Assembly: GCA_947259705.1 (NCBI GenBank)
Contig: CAMYNL010000012.1
Location: forward strand, 18,419-82,418
DNA: 64,000 nt
Direction: 5' to 3'
Source: an uncultured Gammaproteobacteria bacterium
GTDB lineage: Bacteria; Pseudomonadota; Gammaproteobacteria; Arenicellales; JAANXG01
Shown: positions 54,809-63,620 of the stretch, piece after piece
Layout: each line of letters begins with the position of its first letter
Position numbering within the stretch: position 1 is the first letter of the stretch
Program-made: the position numbers and the translations under genes
Notes under the pieces: model-generated
What the model was told of the DNA's origin: nothing
Seen by the model: the letters and a program-made list of their open reading frames with translations, nothing else
Databases searched by the model: none

Positions 54809-55819
54809 ATGCGCAAGGCAGTGCAGGCTAACGCTTCGTTTCATGAGCACATGTTGATGAATGACCAATGTCCGAACTTCTTAGATCCGTTTTTCATTCT
54901 TTATGATTCCAGATCAGGTTCGACGTTCCTGGCAAATCAACTAGCAAGGTGTTCTGACGTTCTCATACCACCTGAATCCAACTTTCTCCAATTGTTGCTG
55001 AATCAATATGAGAAGTCCGTAATCGAAAACAGCGAGGATCTGAAGACTGTATTGAACATTATTTATTCGGACCCAAAGTTTTCTGATTGGCAGTTAAGCA
55101 GAGAGAACATAAATGCCCTATTGGCAAACAAACTACCCTTGAAGCAGCGAGATCTTATTATTGAATTATGTAAGGCATATCAAGCCAGTGCATGTCCACG
55201 GGCAGCATTGTTTGGAGTTAAGAAAGGAAACTATATGTATCACTACAAGGAAATAAAGACGCTCTTTCCGAAATCGAAGTTCGCCGCATTGATACGGGAT
55301 GGCAGGGCGATATTCAATTCAAAAAAGACAACAATTCATTCCGCCTCGAGAGCTCCTCTAGAAACGGATCCTATTAGAGCCGCGAAGCAATGGACTGAGC
55401 GAGTCTCAACGATGCGAGAGATTCAAAAAGAGTATCCTGAGGACGTTCTCATTATCAAATATGAAAACTTGGTGACGATGCATGAAGGGGAGATGCAAAG
55501 AGCATGTGAGTTTTTGGAAATTCCCTACCATCGGGGTAAGGCGTCGCAAGTTGCGGCCAAGCAATACGATGTCCCACAAAGATATGGCAGCTCGCATGAG
55601 AATATAGATAAACGTCCACTGTCAAGTCGAATCGATGCATGGAAGGAGTCGCTGACCGAAAGTGAGATACGCAAATACGAGATGGTTGCATTTGCAGCGC
55701 TTAAGCGCGAGAACTACGTCCTTGAGAATTCACCGCCCTCTTTGCTGCTGTACTGGTGCCTGTGTTTTGTGAGAAGAGTGTATTGGAAGGCGGCAAGAGT
55801 AGCTCGAGGCAAGAACTGA
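54809..55819 (+). CDS. PAPS-dependent sulfotransferase-like protein
   Basis: A protein of about 336 residues with a sulfotransferase fold. The 5'-phosphosulfate loop is YDSRSGSTFLANQL and the 3'-phosphate region is FAALIRDGRAIFNSKKTT. RAAKQWTERV and IIKYENLV.MHEGEMQRACEFLEIPY follow the usual order. It would transfer sulfate from PAPS to a sugar hydroxyl. The start is uncertain: ATG 54809 is used, TTG 54743 gives an unlikely longer N-terminus, and ATG 54851 is also possible. The gene is much more AT-rich than its neighbours, suggesting recent acquisition. Confidence 0.78.
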   Translation: MRKAVQANASFHEHMLMNDQCPNFLDPFFILYDSRSGSTFLANQLARCSDVLIPPESNFLQLLLNQYEKSVIENSEDLKTVLNIIYSDPKFSDWQLSRENINALLANKLPLKQRDLIIELCKAYQASACPRAALFGVKKGNYMYHYKEIKTLFPKSKFAALIRDGRAIFNSKKTTIHSASRAPLETDPIRAAKQWTERVSTMREIQKEYPEDVLIIKYENLVTMHEGEMQRACEFLEIPYHRGKASQVAAKQYDVPQRYGSSHENIDKRPLSSRIDAWKESLTESEIRKYEMVAFAALKRENYVLENSPPSLLLYWCLCFVRRVYWKAARVARGKN

Positions 55820-55850
55820 CGGTTGATGTACGAGTTGGGAGAAATTACCG

Positions 55851-57197
55851 ATGGTGAAATCAGTAGCACCTAAGGTCTTGCTCCTCACAACGAAACCTAT
55901 AAATGATTTGGGCGCCGGCGGTGCAATCTTGCGTAACGTCCTCACGTTCTTCCCCAAAGACCGATTGTTTTATTTTCAGTTACAGCGCGGAACGGAGTTA
56001 GGCCACGCAGATTCGACTCATGGGATAAAGTCGGAAGTGGGACATGAAATCACAAAATACGGACTACGTCGTTTTGGTGCAAGAGCGGACCGCATCTCGA
56101 GACCGCTCTTCGAACGATACAAGGAGACGGTATTAATCCCACGAATAGTCGCGCAAGCGGTGGTGTTTGGAAAGACACACAAAGTCGACGTCCTGTGGGC
56201 AACACTCACTTCAGCCACAATAGTCCGTATCGCGAGCAGAGTTGCGCGAGAGTTGGGTGTGCCGCTGGTAAGTACTGTGTGGGATCCCCCAGAGTACAAG
56301 ATATGTCGGCAGTATCAGCTGGATGAACACAGCTCTCTTCGATTGATGAGGGCGTTTGCGGAATGTCTTCATCATTCAAAATGTGTTGCGGTCCCATCGT
56401 ATGAAATGAGGCACAAATATGAAGTTGAACATGGCGCGACTTGTGTCGTCATGCTGAATGGAATGTCGGACCAGAGTGAACTCCGAAATAGTGGCGCGCG
56501 CAACGATTCCAAGAAGCTGATTATTGCCTCGGCAGGGTCTGTCTATGCGAAGGACGAATGGAGTGCATTTCTCTCGGCGTTGGCCTCCACGGGGTGGAAG
56601 ATTGCGGGGCGTGATGTGGCGATAAGGCAGTATGGTTCGCGGATTTCCCAGACATGTCCATTCCCTGTGCGTATTGAATATCGAGGATGGTTGGGGCCTC
56701 AGCAGCTGGCTGAAGAGCTAGCCGTAGATACGCCGGAGCGACTGACGAAGTTGGTCTCCGCTTTGGAGCTCCTGTCAGATACCTATAATCTGCCGATTGT
56801 CTGCAGCCTGCATCCAAGGACCCGGTCAAAAATGGAGGCATTCGGATTGAATTTCGAATATGGACAGATCCGGTATTTGCCGCCACTAGGCTTTTTCGAT
56901 TTTGTCGCGTTGCAGAAGGCTTCACTGTGCGTGTTGTCGGACAGCGGGACGGTACAAGAAGAATGCTGTATCTTGAGAAGGCCCGTCGCCACGATCAGAG
57001 ACGTTACGGAACGGCCGGAGACTATTGAGTGCGGAAGCAATGTTTTGACTGGGTTGGATCCAGCGAGGATACTGAGTATCGTCGATCACGTTCTGAAGCA
57101 AGACAATAGCTGGCAGCCCCCCGCCGAGTACCTGGCCACCAATGTTTCTGACACGGCCATAAATATATTACTCAGTCACCACGACTTCCATGCGTAG
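55851..57197 (+). CDS. Chimeric protein: family 4 glycosyltransferase N-terminus joined to UDP-GlcNAc 2-epimerase C-terminus
   Basis: A 448-residue intact frame. Residues 1 to about 290 look like a GT4 protein: LLTTKPINDLGAGGAILRNV at the N-terminus, VDVLWATLTSATIVRIASRV, WDPPEY, and the start of the donor domain IIASAGSVYAKDEWSAFL up to RGWLGPQQLAEELA. From about 292 the sequence switches to the C-terminal half of non-hydrolysing UDP-GlcNAc 2-epimerases (WecB/WbpI/Cap5P): TPERLTKLVSALELL, CSLHPRTR (about 319-325), LGFFDFVALQKASLCVLSDSGTVQEE and IRDVTERPETIECGSNVL. The epimerase catalytic N-terminal half and the HRxEN motif are missing. The junction is near base 56720. Confidence 0.8.
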   Translation: MVKSVAPKVLLLTTKPINDLGAGGAILRNVLTFFPKDRLFYFQLQRGTELGHADSTHGIKSEVGHEITKYGLRRFGARADRISRPLFERYKETVLIPRIVAQAVVFGKTHKVDVLWATLTSATIVRIASRVARELGVPLVSTVWDPPEYKICRQYQLDEHSSLRLMRAFAECLHHSKCVAVPSYEMRHKYEVEHGATCVVMLNGMSDQSELRNSGARNDSKKLIIASAGSVYAKDEWSAFLSALASTGWKIAGRDVAIRQYGSRISQTCPFPVRIEYRGWLGPQQLAEELAVDTPERLTKLVSALELLSDTYNLPIVCSLHPRTRSKMEAFGLNFEYGQIRYLPPLGFFDFVALQKASLCVLSDSGTVQEECCILRRPVATIRDVTERPETIECGSNVLTGLDPARILSIVDHVLKQDNSWQPPAEYLATNVSDTAINILLSHHDFHA

Positions 57198-57230
57198 ATA
57201 CTCCGGACTCTCCCGCACCGGATAGTATCT
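57196..57230 (+). terminator. Hairpin after the chimeric gene
   Basis: AGATACTCCGG (57196-57206) pairs with CCGGATAGTATCT (57218-57230), an 11-bp stem with a two-base bulge and an 11-base loop. It starts inside the stop codon of the chimeric gene and is followed by a 95-base gap. There is no strong T tract, so termination efficiency is uncertain. Confidence 0.4.
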
Positions 57231-57325
57231 TGTCAGAAGACCAACAGCAGGCCCGGCATCCGGAACTACGATTCATCCAGCAAGAACCTATCACCTCATT
57301 TGCCATGAAGTTGTTAAAGCAATAG

Positions 57326-58438
57326 ATGAAGATATCGTTGGTTACCGCAACGCTGGGAGGCGGTGGTGCAGAACGGGCGCTGCTGGTTTTGGCGGAGGAA
57401 TTCGCACGACGGGATCATGAGGTGACGATCGTAACGTGGAGCGGTGAAGAGCCCGACTCTTATGCTGTCCCCATGGGCGTTGAGCGTGTTCGAGCAGGCT
57501 TAAGTGAGAGGAACGCGTCTGTTCGATGGCACGATGTGATTGGAAACATTTCCCGAGTGCTCGGAATACGGCGCGCAGTTCAGAAAACACAGCCGGATGT
57601 CGTGATCAGCTTCCAGGATGGAACAAACGAGTTGTTTCTGATATCCAGCATAGGTGAAGGTTACAAGAAACTCGTATCGTGTCAGAACGATCTGACGAGA
57701 CATCCTCACTACAATCCGCGTTGGGAGACGCTGAGAAGATACGTCTACCGCCTGGCCGATAGGATCGTGTTCCTCGACAGGACACAGGCGGAACACGCGG
57801 AGCGGCATTTCGCGGGCTGGAAGTGCGACGGGATTCCGAATCCTGTGCCGGAGATCGACGTGACCCCCGATGCTAAGGCCGGCGAGGTCCTCGAGAAATT
57901 GAGCCGTTTCCCAATCCGGCTGGTTGCCATGGGTCGACTGGCACATCAGAAGGGATTCGATCTGCTTCTCGACGCATTCAAGATCGTGAGGCGGGAGTTC
58001 CCCGAGGCGGGCCTGGTTATTCTCGGCGAGGGCCATTTGCGGGCTGAATTAGAAGAGCAGCGCTCCCGGCTTGGCCTTGAAGAGGGGGTATTAATGCCGG
58101 GACGCTTGAGTAAGCCTCATGCAGTCATTGCCCAGTGCGACGTTTTTATTTTTTCCTCGCGTTACGAAGGGCAGGGCCTGGCGCTGGTCGAGGCGATGGC
58201 CTGCGGGGTGCCTGCGGTGTCGTTTGATTGTCCTTCGGGACCCGGCTTGATCATCAACAACAACGTCGATGGCCTACTGGTGCCGCCGGAGGATGTGCGG
58301 GCACTCAGCAGCGCTGTGATCAAGTTGTTGAGTGATGAATCCAAGAGGGAGGCGCTAAGGCTGGCAGCGAAAAACGTCAGAGAACGATATTCGGCAACAA
58401 AGGTGTGTTCGATGTGGGAGAGTCTCTTCGCCGCATGA
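57326..58438 (+). CDS. Family 4 glycosyltransferase (PglJ/PglH-like)
   Basis: A 370-residue GT-B protein with MKISLVTATLGGGGAERALL at the N-terminus, the GGAE(R/K) loop of the PglA/PglH/PglJ type of HexNAc transferases. The donor half has RLVAMGRLAHQKGFDLLLDAF, LVILGEGHLRAELEEQ and FIFSSRYEGQGLALVEAMACGVPAVSFDCPSGPG (E-x7-E present). Such enzymes extend undecaprenyl-linked oligosaccharides, which fits a PglK-like ABC flippase in the same cluster. It follows a 128-base gap. Confidence 0.92.
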   Translation: MKISLVTATLGGGGAERALLVLAEEFARRDHEVTIVTWSGEEPDSYAVPMGVERVRAGLSERNASVRWHDVIGNISRVLGIRRAVQKTQPDVVISFQDGTNELFLISSIGEGYKKLVSCQNDLTRHPHYNPRWETLRRYVYRLADRIVFLDRTQAEHAERHFAGWKCDGIPNPVPEIDVTPDAKAGEVLEKLSRFPIRLVAMGRLAHQKGFDLLLDAFKIVRREFPEAGLVILGEGHLRAELEEQRSRLGLEEGVLMPGRLSKPHAVIAQCDVFIFSSRYEGQGLALVEAMACGVPAVSFDCPSGPGLIINNNVDGLLVPPEDVRALSSAVIKLLSDESKREALRLAAKNVRERYSATKVCSMWESLFAA

Positions 58439-58584
58439 GTCCGGAGACTCGTATGAGCACGATGGGCCCAGTGGTCCCTCTTGAGGAGGCTCTTTCCGGA
58501 AATCTGTGAAGGGTGGGATCGTCGACCGTTTCCGCGAAGAGCTGACTGCTCTTCTGTAATAAAAGAGCGGCATCCAACATTACC

Positions 58585-59532
58585 GTGAGCAATCATCATA
58601 GACTGTTCATCCACGTGGGCTTGATGAAGACGGCGACGTCGACACTCCAGACACGAGTGTTCCCTCGTATGGAGCAGCTTTGTTACCTGGGAGGACCCGA
58701 GTACAGGCATGACGCCATCCGCCGGGCTATTGCCGATATCAGTAAACAGGACAGATTTCACTTCGATGTCGCCGAGCATCGGGACGGAGTTCAGGACGGC
58801 CTCCTGCACGCCGCACAGGCAGGCAAGCCTATTTTGATCTCTGCTGAGTTGTTGACGACACTGAGTGTTGACCGGCTGACGAAGGCGGAACGTTTGCGCG
58901 CGCTGTTTGGTGAAATCCAGATCCTGGTCTGTTTGAGACGGCCGGAAGATTTATTAGTCTCTCTTTACAGCGAATATGTTAAAGGCCTGAATCCCAAGTC
59001 CCAGAGACTGCTCTCACTCGAAGATTGGCTGGCAGATGGATGGTCCGACCGCCGCGCCCAGAGGATCACGCGTTTGCTCGATTTTAGCCGTCTGATCCGT
59101 GGTTACGACTCTGTCTTCGGAAGCAAGCCTTGCGTCTTGCTGTTTGAAGACCTGCAATCCGAACCCCAGAAGTTTGCCCGCAACCTGAGTGACTTTGTTG
59201 GTCTCGATTTCCAACGGGTTCTCAATCTGCTTGACTCGTACAGGGAGAACGTTCGCGTGAATCAGGCGGAATACCTGCAGAAGAAAATCGAGAGCACAAT
59301 TGGGACCGGTGCTACGATTGAAAAGCTCAAACGCGCACTCCCAGGACCTCTGCGACGCTCGTTGAAGCGGCGTATGGCGAAACCCGAACGCCTGCATCTG
59401 TCCGATCGGTGGCGACAAAGAATCCGGGCTATTGTCGTAAAGAAAACGAGGACCACACAGAACTTGTTGGTTCAGGGCTCAGTCGGTATGACTATTTTTG
59501 AGGCCTGCGTCTTAACGGACGGGGTGACTTAA
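58585..59532 (+). CDS. Sulfotransferase-like protein
   Basis: A 315-residue protein from a GTG start. Near the N-terminus HVGLMKTATSTLQTRVF is a PAPS 5'-phosphosulfate loop (residues about 10-26) with the conserved lysine. LVCLRRPEDLLVSLYSEYVKG is the 3'-phosphate binding region (R..P...S.Y). PCVLLFEDLQSEPQKFARNLSDFVGLD is the usual third conserved segment. The C-terminus is basic. Sulfation of a glycan is the expected role. The 146-base gap before it shows no gene. Confidence 0.8.
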   Translation: MSNHHRLFIHVGLMKTATSTLQTRVFPRMEQLCYLGGPEYRHDAIRRAIADISKQDRFHFDVAEHRDGVQDGLLHAAQAGKPILISAELLTTLSVDRLTKAERLRALFGEIQILVCLRRPEDLLVSLYSEYVKGLNPKSQRLLSLEDWLADGWSDRRAQRITRLLDFSRLIRGYDSVFGSKPCVLLFEDLQSEPQKFARNLSDFVGLDFQRVLNLLDSYRENVRVNQAEYLQKKIESTIGTGATIEKLKRALPGPLRRSLKRRMAKPERLHLSDRWRQRIRAIVVKKTRTTQNLLVQGSVGMTIFEACVLTDGVT

Positions 59533-59608
59533 AGGTTGTTCAAAAATGGTGTTATCAGATCAGCGAGAGGCAAGCGAGGTCCAAACAGCATGGTCGTCGA
59601 GGACAATA

Positions 59609-60292
59609 ATGAGTAATCAAGCGAAAGAACAGAATGAAAGATTGATCAAACTAATCAACAGTACAACGGTTGACACGGACTATCTGTACGATTCGGATAG
59701 GCTATTGGATGAGAAAATGCAGCTCCTGGCGATGAACTGTGGGAAGGTATTGGATTTTGGAAAATCATCTCGAGTAAGATTTAACTTATTCAAGGAAGAT
59801 CAAGTCGTAACCGTGGATATTAACGAGCACGCGGATTATCCTGATGTGATCGATGATATTTGTGATGTTCGATGCTTGGAGTGGGAAAGTATTGATGGCA
59901 TCGTGTGTTTATCTGTCTTAGAGCACGTTTATGCGCCGCACCGGGCCGTTGAGAATTTATACAGACTGTTGAGGAAGGATGGATACTGCTTAGTACACGT
60001 TCCATTCCTGTGGCGATACCATGCTTCGCCAGATCTCCAGCAGCAGGATTACTTTCGATTCACCAGAGACGGCTTGGCTTACTTGTTCAAGGACTTTTCA
60101 GAGGTCACGATATATCCGGTTCGAGGTCCTTATTCGACTATATTTAATCTGTTCCGCATGTGGAAAGGTAGGATTGAGAAGACGTTTGGACAGGGTGTCA
60201 ATAAATTTGTCGACAAGATTTTCTGCTTCGTTTCGAGGAACAACGATCTAGTGCTGCAGGCGTCGGGCTATTTTCTGTGGGCAAAGAAATGA
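59609..60292 (+). CDS. Class I SAM-dependent methyltransferase domain protein
   Basis: A 227-residue protein from ATG 59609, which has GAGGACAAT just upstream. The frame continues to ATG 59546 with less support. The fold resembles methyltransferase-11: VLDFGKSSRVRFNLF stands in for motif I (the usual D-x-G-x-G-x-G is degraded), VVTVDINEH is motif II, and VCLSVLEHVYAPHRAVENLYRLLRKDGYCLVHVPF is motif IV-V. The loss of two glycines in motif I leaves SAM binding in doubt. AT-rich base use suggests transfer. It converges with the sulfotransferase gene at 60354. Confidence 0.7.
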   Translation: MSNQAKEQNERLIKLINSTTVDTDYLYDSDRLLDEKMQLLAMNCGKVLDFGKSSRVRFNLFKEDQVVTVDINEHADYPDVIDDICDVRCLEWESIDGIVCLSVLEHVYAPHRAVENLYRLLRKDGYCLVHVPFLWRYHASPDLQQQDYFRFTRDGLAYLFKDFSEVTIYPVRGPYSTIFNLFRMWKGRIEKTFGQGVNKFVDKIFCFVSRNNDLVLQASGYFLWAKK

Positions 60293-60353
60293 ATGGGGCA
60301 GCCGGAGGCGCTTTGGCGCGCAACGCAAGGCGAGTCGGTTGCGGGACGCGACA

Positions 60354-61280
60354 TCAGTGGCCCTTCAATGCGGCCCACAGACTGAGTGGCCATTGGATCC
60401 AGCCGCCCTTCCACCAGAACAGGATCCTCGACTTGAGGGACAACTCCCGTTTCCATGCCTCGTCAAGGGCTATGTCTGCGGATGCCGAAAAGCGCATGCG
60501 GTTTCCGCCGATTCCGACCTGTTCGATCGTGGGGAACTCAGTCAACATGCGTGCCTCGTAGTCCAGGCCGAGAAACGCGCAGATTCTCCTGAGCTCGCGC
60601 TCGGGGCAAACTGCCAGTTCCTCATAGCGACAGTAGAGAACATCATTTGACGGAAGCCAGTGACTCAGCAGCAGATAGCCAATCTCAGCGGAACCCCAGC
60701 GAACAAAGCTGGCTTCGAACGAACGACCCTTGCGTAGGTACGATTGGATAACCGCACGCCCATCGCGGTGCAAGTGGATAACTTTTGCTGGCAAGCCACT
60801 GCTAATCAGCAAATGCAAGGGTAATAGAAATTTCGAAGCATCGCAGATTAGGCGTGCTCCTGATACTTCTGCAATACTGTCGAAGAGAGCACGACTCACG
60901 CTTTGAAAATGGTGATTTGCTTGTTTGCCCCAGCTGAGATATTCTGACCAGTCTGTCAGTTTTGTGAGATTCTTGTCGCTCAGCAATGGCTCGCCGAAAC
61001 GGTGCTGGAACTGTATGATCACGGACTTCCAGAAATCGCTTTCTAAGATTTCTTTCGCTTCACTCTTCTCGGGCTTATCAGAAAGGATATTGTGTATAGT
61101 CGAAAACTCACTAATTCCGACTACCTGGGAGTGTGCGTTTAACAACAAATTTAGGAGAGTGGAGCCGCAGTGACCAGCTCCATGGATATAGACGACGGTG
61201 TACGAACGATCTACATCAGCAACTGTGATATGAGGACCTTTGCCCCAAAGTTGATAAAGCATATAAAGAAGATCTTTCAC
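60354..61280 (-). CDS. Sulfotransferase-like protein (minus strand)
   Basis: A 308-residue protein. YIHGAGHCGSTLLNLLLNAH (about 31-50) is the PAPS 5'-phosphosulfate loop. AKVIHLHRDGRAVIQSYLRKG is the 3'-phosphate binding segment (R-D-G-R-A-V..S). VLYCRYEELAVCPERELRRICAFLGLDY matches the third conserved block. It is the only gene of the cluster on the minus strand and lies just left of the intact IS, facing away from it, so it needs its own promoter and may have arrived independently. Confidence 0.8.
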   Translation of the reverse strand: MKDLLYMLYQLWGKGPHITVADVDRSYTVVYIHGAGHCGSTLLNLLLNAHSQVVGISEFSTIHNILSDKPEKSEAKEILESDFWKSVIIQFQHRFGEPLLSDKNLTKLTDWSEYLSWGKQANHHFQSVSRALFDSIAEVSGARLICDASKFLLPLHLLISSGLPAKVIHLHRDGRAVIQSYLRKGRSFEASFVRWGSAEIGYLLLSHWLPSNDVLYCRYEELAVCPERELRRICAFLGLDYEARMLTEFPTIEQVGIGGNRMRFSASADIALDEAWKRELSLKSRILFWWKGGWIQWPLSLWAALKGH

Positions 61281-61305
61281 CGACCGTTATACCGATTTGA
61301 TTTAT

Positions 61306-62143
61306 TAGAACCTATCTCAAAAACAGAAATTGAAGGAGATGAGGTATCATAATGGTCAATGATTCGGTTGACCGACGAGCAGTGGGAGCGTATCTGGAAG
61401 CACTTTCCGGAAGAGAATATTCCCCCAGGTCGACCCGGTCGCAAGCCGATACCTACCCGCAAAGTCCTTGAAGCCGTACTTTGGATACTCAATACTGGTG
61501 CCCAATGGCACATGCTGCCGCAGTCTTATCCCAACTACAAGACGGTGCATCGGCGCTTTCAACAGTGGTGTCGAGACGAGGTACTTCGGGACGTATTGAC
61601 GGACCTGGCCAACACGCTTCGAGATGAAGGCGGTATTGATGAATCGGAATGTTATATTGATGCGATGTTCTCGTCGGCCAAGGGTGGCGGTGAGGACATT
61701 GGGCCGACAAAGCGCGGTAAGGGCGTGAAAATAATGGGAATTGTGAACCGGCACGGATTGCTGCTGGCGGTCAGCACCCATGCCGCGAACCATCACGAAG
61801 TAACGCTGGTCCAGTTGAGTTTTGATTTTTATATGATCGAGGCGAAGCCTGAGAATCTGATTGGAGATCGCGCCTATGACAATGACAAACTGGATGAGGA
61901 ACTGAGGCAGGAAGGTGTTGAAATGATCTCCCCGCATCGGAAAAATAGAAAGAAACCACCGACCCAGGATCGACGTCGGCTGAGGCGTTACGAGCGGCGC
62001 TGGTTGGTGGAAAGGTTCTTTGCGTGGATTCAATGGCAACGTCGTCTACTTGTTCGCTGGGAATATTACGCAGAGAATTTTCTCGGATTTGTACAGCTCG
62101 CATCCATTTCAATCTTGCTCAGGCAATTCTGAGATAGGTTCTA
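61306..62143 (+). mobile_element. Intact IS5-family insertion sequence (838 bp)
   Basis: The ends TAGAACCTATCTCA (61306-61319) and TGAGATAGGTTCTA (62130-62143) are perfect 14-bp inverted repeats. The outermost TA on each side may be a TA target duplication, leaving 12-bp terminal repeats GAACCTATCTCA. Inside is a single uninterrupted transposase. A decayed relative of nearly the same length lies at 44392-45243. Confidence 0.92.
61359..62132 (+). CDS. IS5-family DDE transposase
   Basis: A 257-residue transposase in a single frame, beginning MIRLTDEQWERIWKHFPEEN, the DUF4096-like N-terminal domain of IS5 elements, with WILNTGAQWHMLPQSYPNYK. The DDE triad is visible: D in YIDAMFSSAKGG, D in GDRAYDND and E in YERRWLVERFFAWIQW. 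The sequence GVKIMGIVNRHGLLLAVSTH is also typical. No frameshift is present, so it is probably functional. A second ATG at 61352 is out of this frame. Confidence 0.93.
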   Translation: MIRLTDEQWERIWKHFPEENIPPGRPGRKPIPTRKVLEAVLWILNTGAQWHMLPQSYPNYKTVHRRFQQWCRDEVLRDVLTDLANTLRDEGGIDESECYIDAMFSSAKGGGEDIGPTKRGKGVKIMGIVNRHGLLLAVSTHAANHHEVTLVQLSFDFYMIEAKPENLIGDRAYDNDKLDEELRQEGVEMISPHRKNRKKPPTQDRRRLRRYERRWLVERFFAWIQWQRRLLVRWEYYAENFLGFVQLASISILLRQF

Positions 62144-62220
62144 GTTACCATGAATTAGTCATCCACGGAGCGAAAGGGGTATTGTAGCTAACCATAAATA
62201 GACTTGGTATAGGGACTATA

Positions 62221-62529
62221 ATGCTCACGCGCGAGCGTAGAACAACCGGTACTGATTCGCTTCTTCGGGGCGTTCGTTTAGAGGATCTATTGTCTCTAAA
62301 ACATGTGCCGTCTACGGACTTCGATGAGATCAGACTGTCATTTTGTATGCGGAGTGGTTTGGGGCAAAAAGCTAGGGAATCGATTGTTCAGCTTTTGAGG
62401 CGACGGCCGGGAAGAACGAAGCTTTATTTTCAATGGCTTACTACATGGGGCGGCGAGAGGGTCATGCGTCGGCTCGCCAAGAGGTGGGACCGCCAAAGAA
62501 AAGCCACGAGGATGGTGGCGAAGGATTGA
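62221..62529 (+). CDS. Short protein of unknown function, possible gene remnant
   Basis: A 102-residue basic protein that I do not recognise. It is rich in arginine and leucine (ESIVQLLRRRPGRTKLYFQW, then MRRLAKRWDRQRK) and has no signal peptide or cysteine motif. It starts 77 bases after the right end of the intact IS, and its stop overlaps the next start as TTGA, which argues that it is translated. It could be the C-terminal stub of a larger glycosyltransferase-type gene cut by the IS insertion and deletion, but I cannot prove this. Confidence 0.45.
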   Translation: MLTRERRTTGTDSLLRGVRLEDLLSLKHVPSTDFDEIRLSFCMRSGLGQKARESIVQLLRRRPGRTKLYFQWLTTWGGERVMRRLAKRWDRQRKATRMVAKD

Positions 62530-63620
62530 AGATCCAATTACTAATCAGTTCCTTAGGATTTGGCGGGGCCGAGCGCGTAGCGTCTTTATTGGCGAATGCG
62601 TGGTGCCGTATGCATCACCAGGTGCTGTTGACTACCTTCGATTCACCTCAGGCGGATACTGCATATGCAGTGGACTCTGGAATACGGCGTGTTTCGCTTG
62701 ATTTATACCGACCTTCGAGCAGCATTCTTAATGCCGTCACGGAAAATGTCAAGCGAATCCTCGCGCTGCGAAGCAGCATCAAAGAGTTCAGGCCAGACGT
62801 GATCATCAGCTTCATGATCGAATCGAATGTGTTAACCGTGTTGGCCGCTGTAATGCTTAGAACACCGGTCATCGTTACAGAGCATTCAGACCCATATCAA
62901 ATTCCGAGGAGCCGAATATGGCGCTGTTTGCGTTTCTTAACGTACAGGAACGCGAGCAAGATAATAGTTCTCAATGAGAGGGCACGTGAGTACTTTTCGA
63001 GTCACATGGGATTGTCCGCGGAAGTGATACCGAATCCAATCTTCGTAGACAGTCAGAACCGTCATTGTGCCGAGGACGAATCGAAGCGCCGGGTAATTAT
63101 GGGAATGGGAAGACTAGATGAAGAAAAGCGCTTTGATCTGTTAATAGCCGCATTTATTACACTGCGGAACAAGCATCCGAATTGGGATTTGCTAATCGTG
63201 GGAGAGGGACCACTCAAGACCAGACTCACCGAACGCTGTCGCGAGCACGGTCTGGGAGAACGGGTGAAATTCCTCGGCGTTACTAAAGAGCCACAAAAGT
63301 GGATGCAGCGCAGCGATATATTTGTGCTGAGCTCCAGCCTCGAGGGCTTTCCGATGGCGCTTTGTGAGGCCATGGCCTGTGGGATGGCGGTGGTATCAAC
63401 GCGATATCACGACGGAGTAAATGAAATTGTGGAAAACGGCGTGAGCGGGCTGGTAGTGCCCATCGACGATTTGGATGCCATAACGGATGCAATTGACGCA
63501 CTGATGAGCGACGCAAATCTTAGAAAAGAACTCGGCGATGCAGCCAAGCGCATTGTAGACAGATACGGCATTGAGCCCGTGATGCAAAATTGGCAAAGCG
63601 TGTTGGTGCAGGCTGAATGA
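62526..63620 (+). CDS. Family 4 glycosyltransferase (PglA/PglH-like)
   Basis: A 364-residue GT-B protein starting at TTG 62526 with MKIQLLISSLGFGGAERVAS, the same GGAER loop type as the gene at 57326. The TTGA overlap with the upstream gene and GGCGAAGGA just before it support this start. The frame is open to 62433 without similarity. The donor half has RVIMGMGRLDEEKRFDLLIAAF, LLIVGEGPLKTRLTERCREHGL and FVLSSSLEGFPMALCEAMACGMAVVSTRYHDGVNEI (E-x7-E present). It probably acts on the same lipid-linked oligosaccharide. Confidence 0.9.
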   Translation: MKIQLLISSLGFGGAERVASLLANAWCRMHHQVLLTTFDSPQADTAYAVDSGIRRVSLDLYRPSSSILNAVTENVKRILALRSSIKEFRPDVIISFMIESNVLTVLAAVMLRTPVIVTEHSDPYQIPRSRIWRCLRFLTYRNASKIIVLNERAREYFSSHMGLSAEVIPNPIFVDSQNRHCAEDESKRRVIMGMGRLDEEKRFDLLIAAFITLRNKHPNWDLLIVGEGPLKTRLTERCREHGLGERVKFLGVTKEPQKWMQRSDIFVLSSSLEGFPMALCEAMACGMAVVSTRYHDGVNEIVENGVSGLVVPIDDLDAITDAIDALMSDANLRKELGDAAKRIVDRYGIEPVMQNWQSVLVQAE

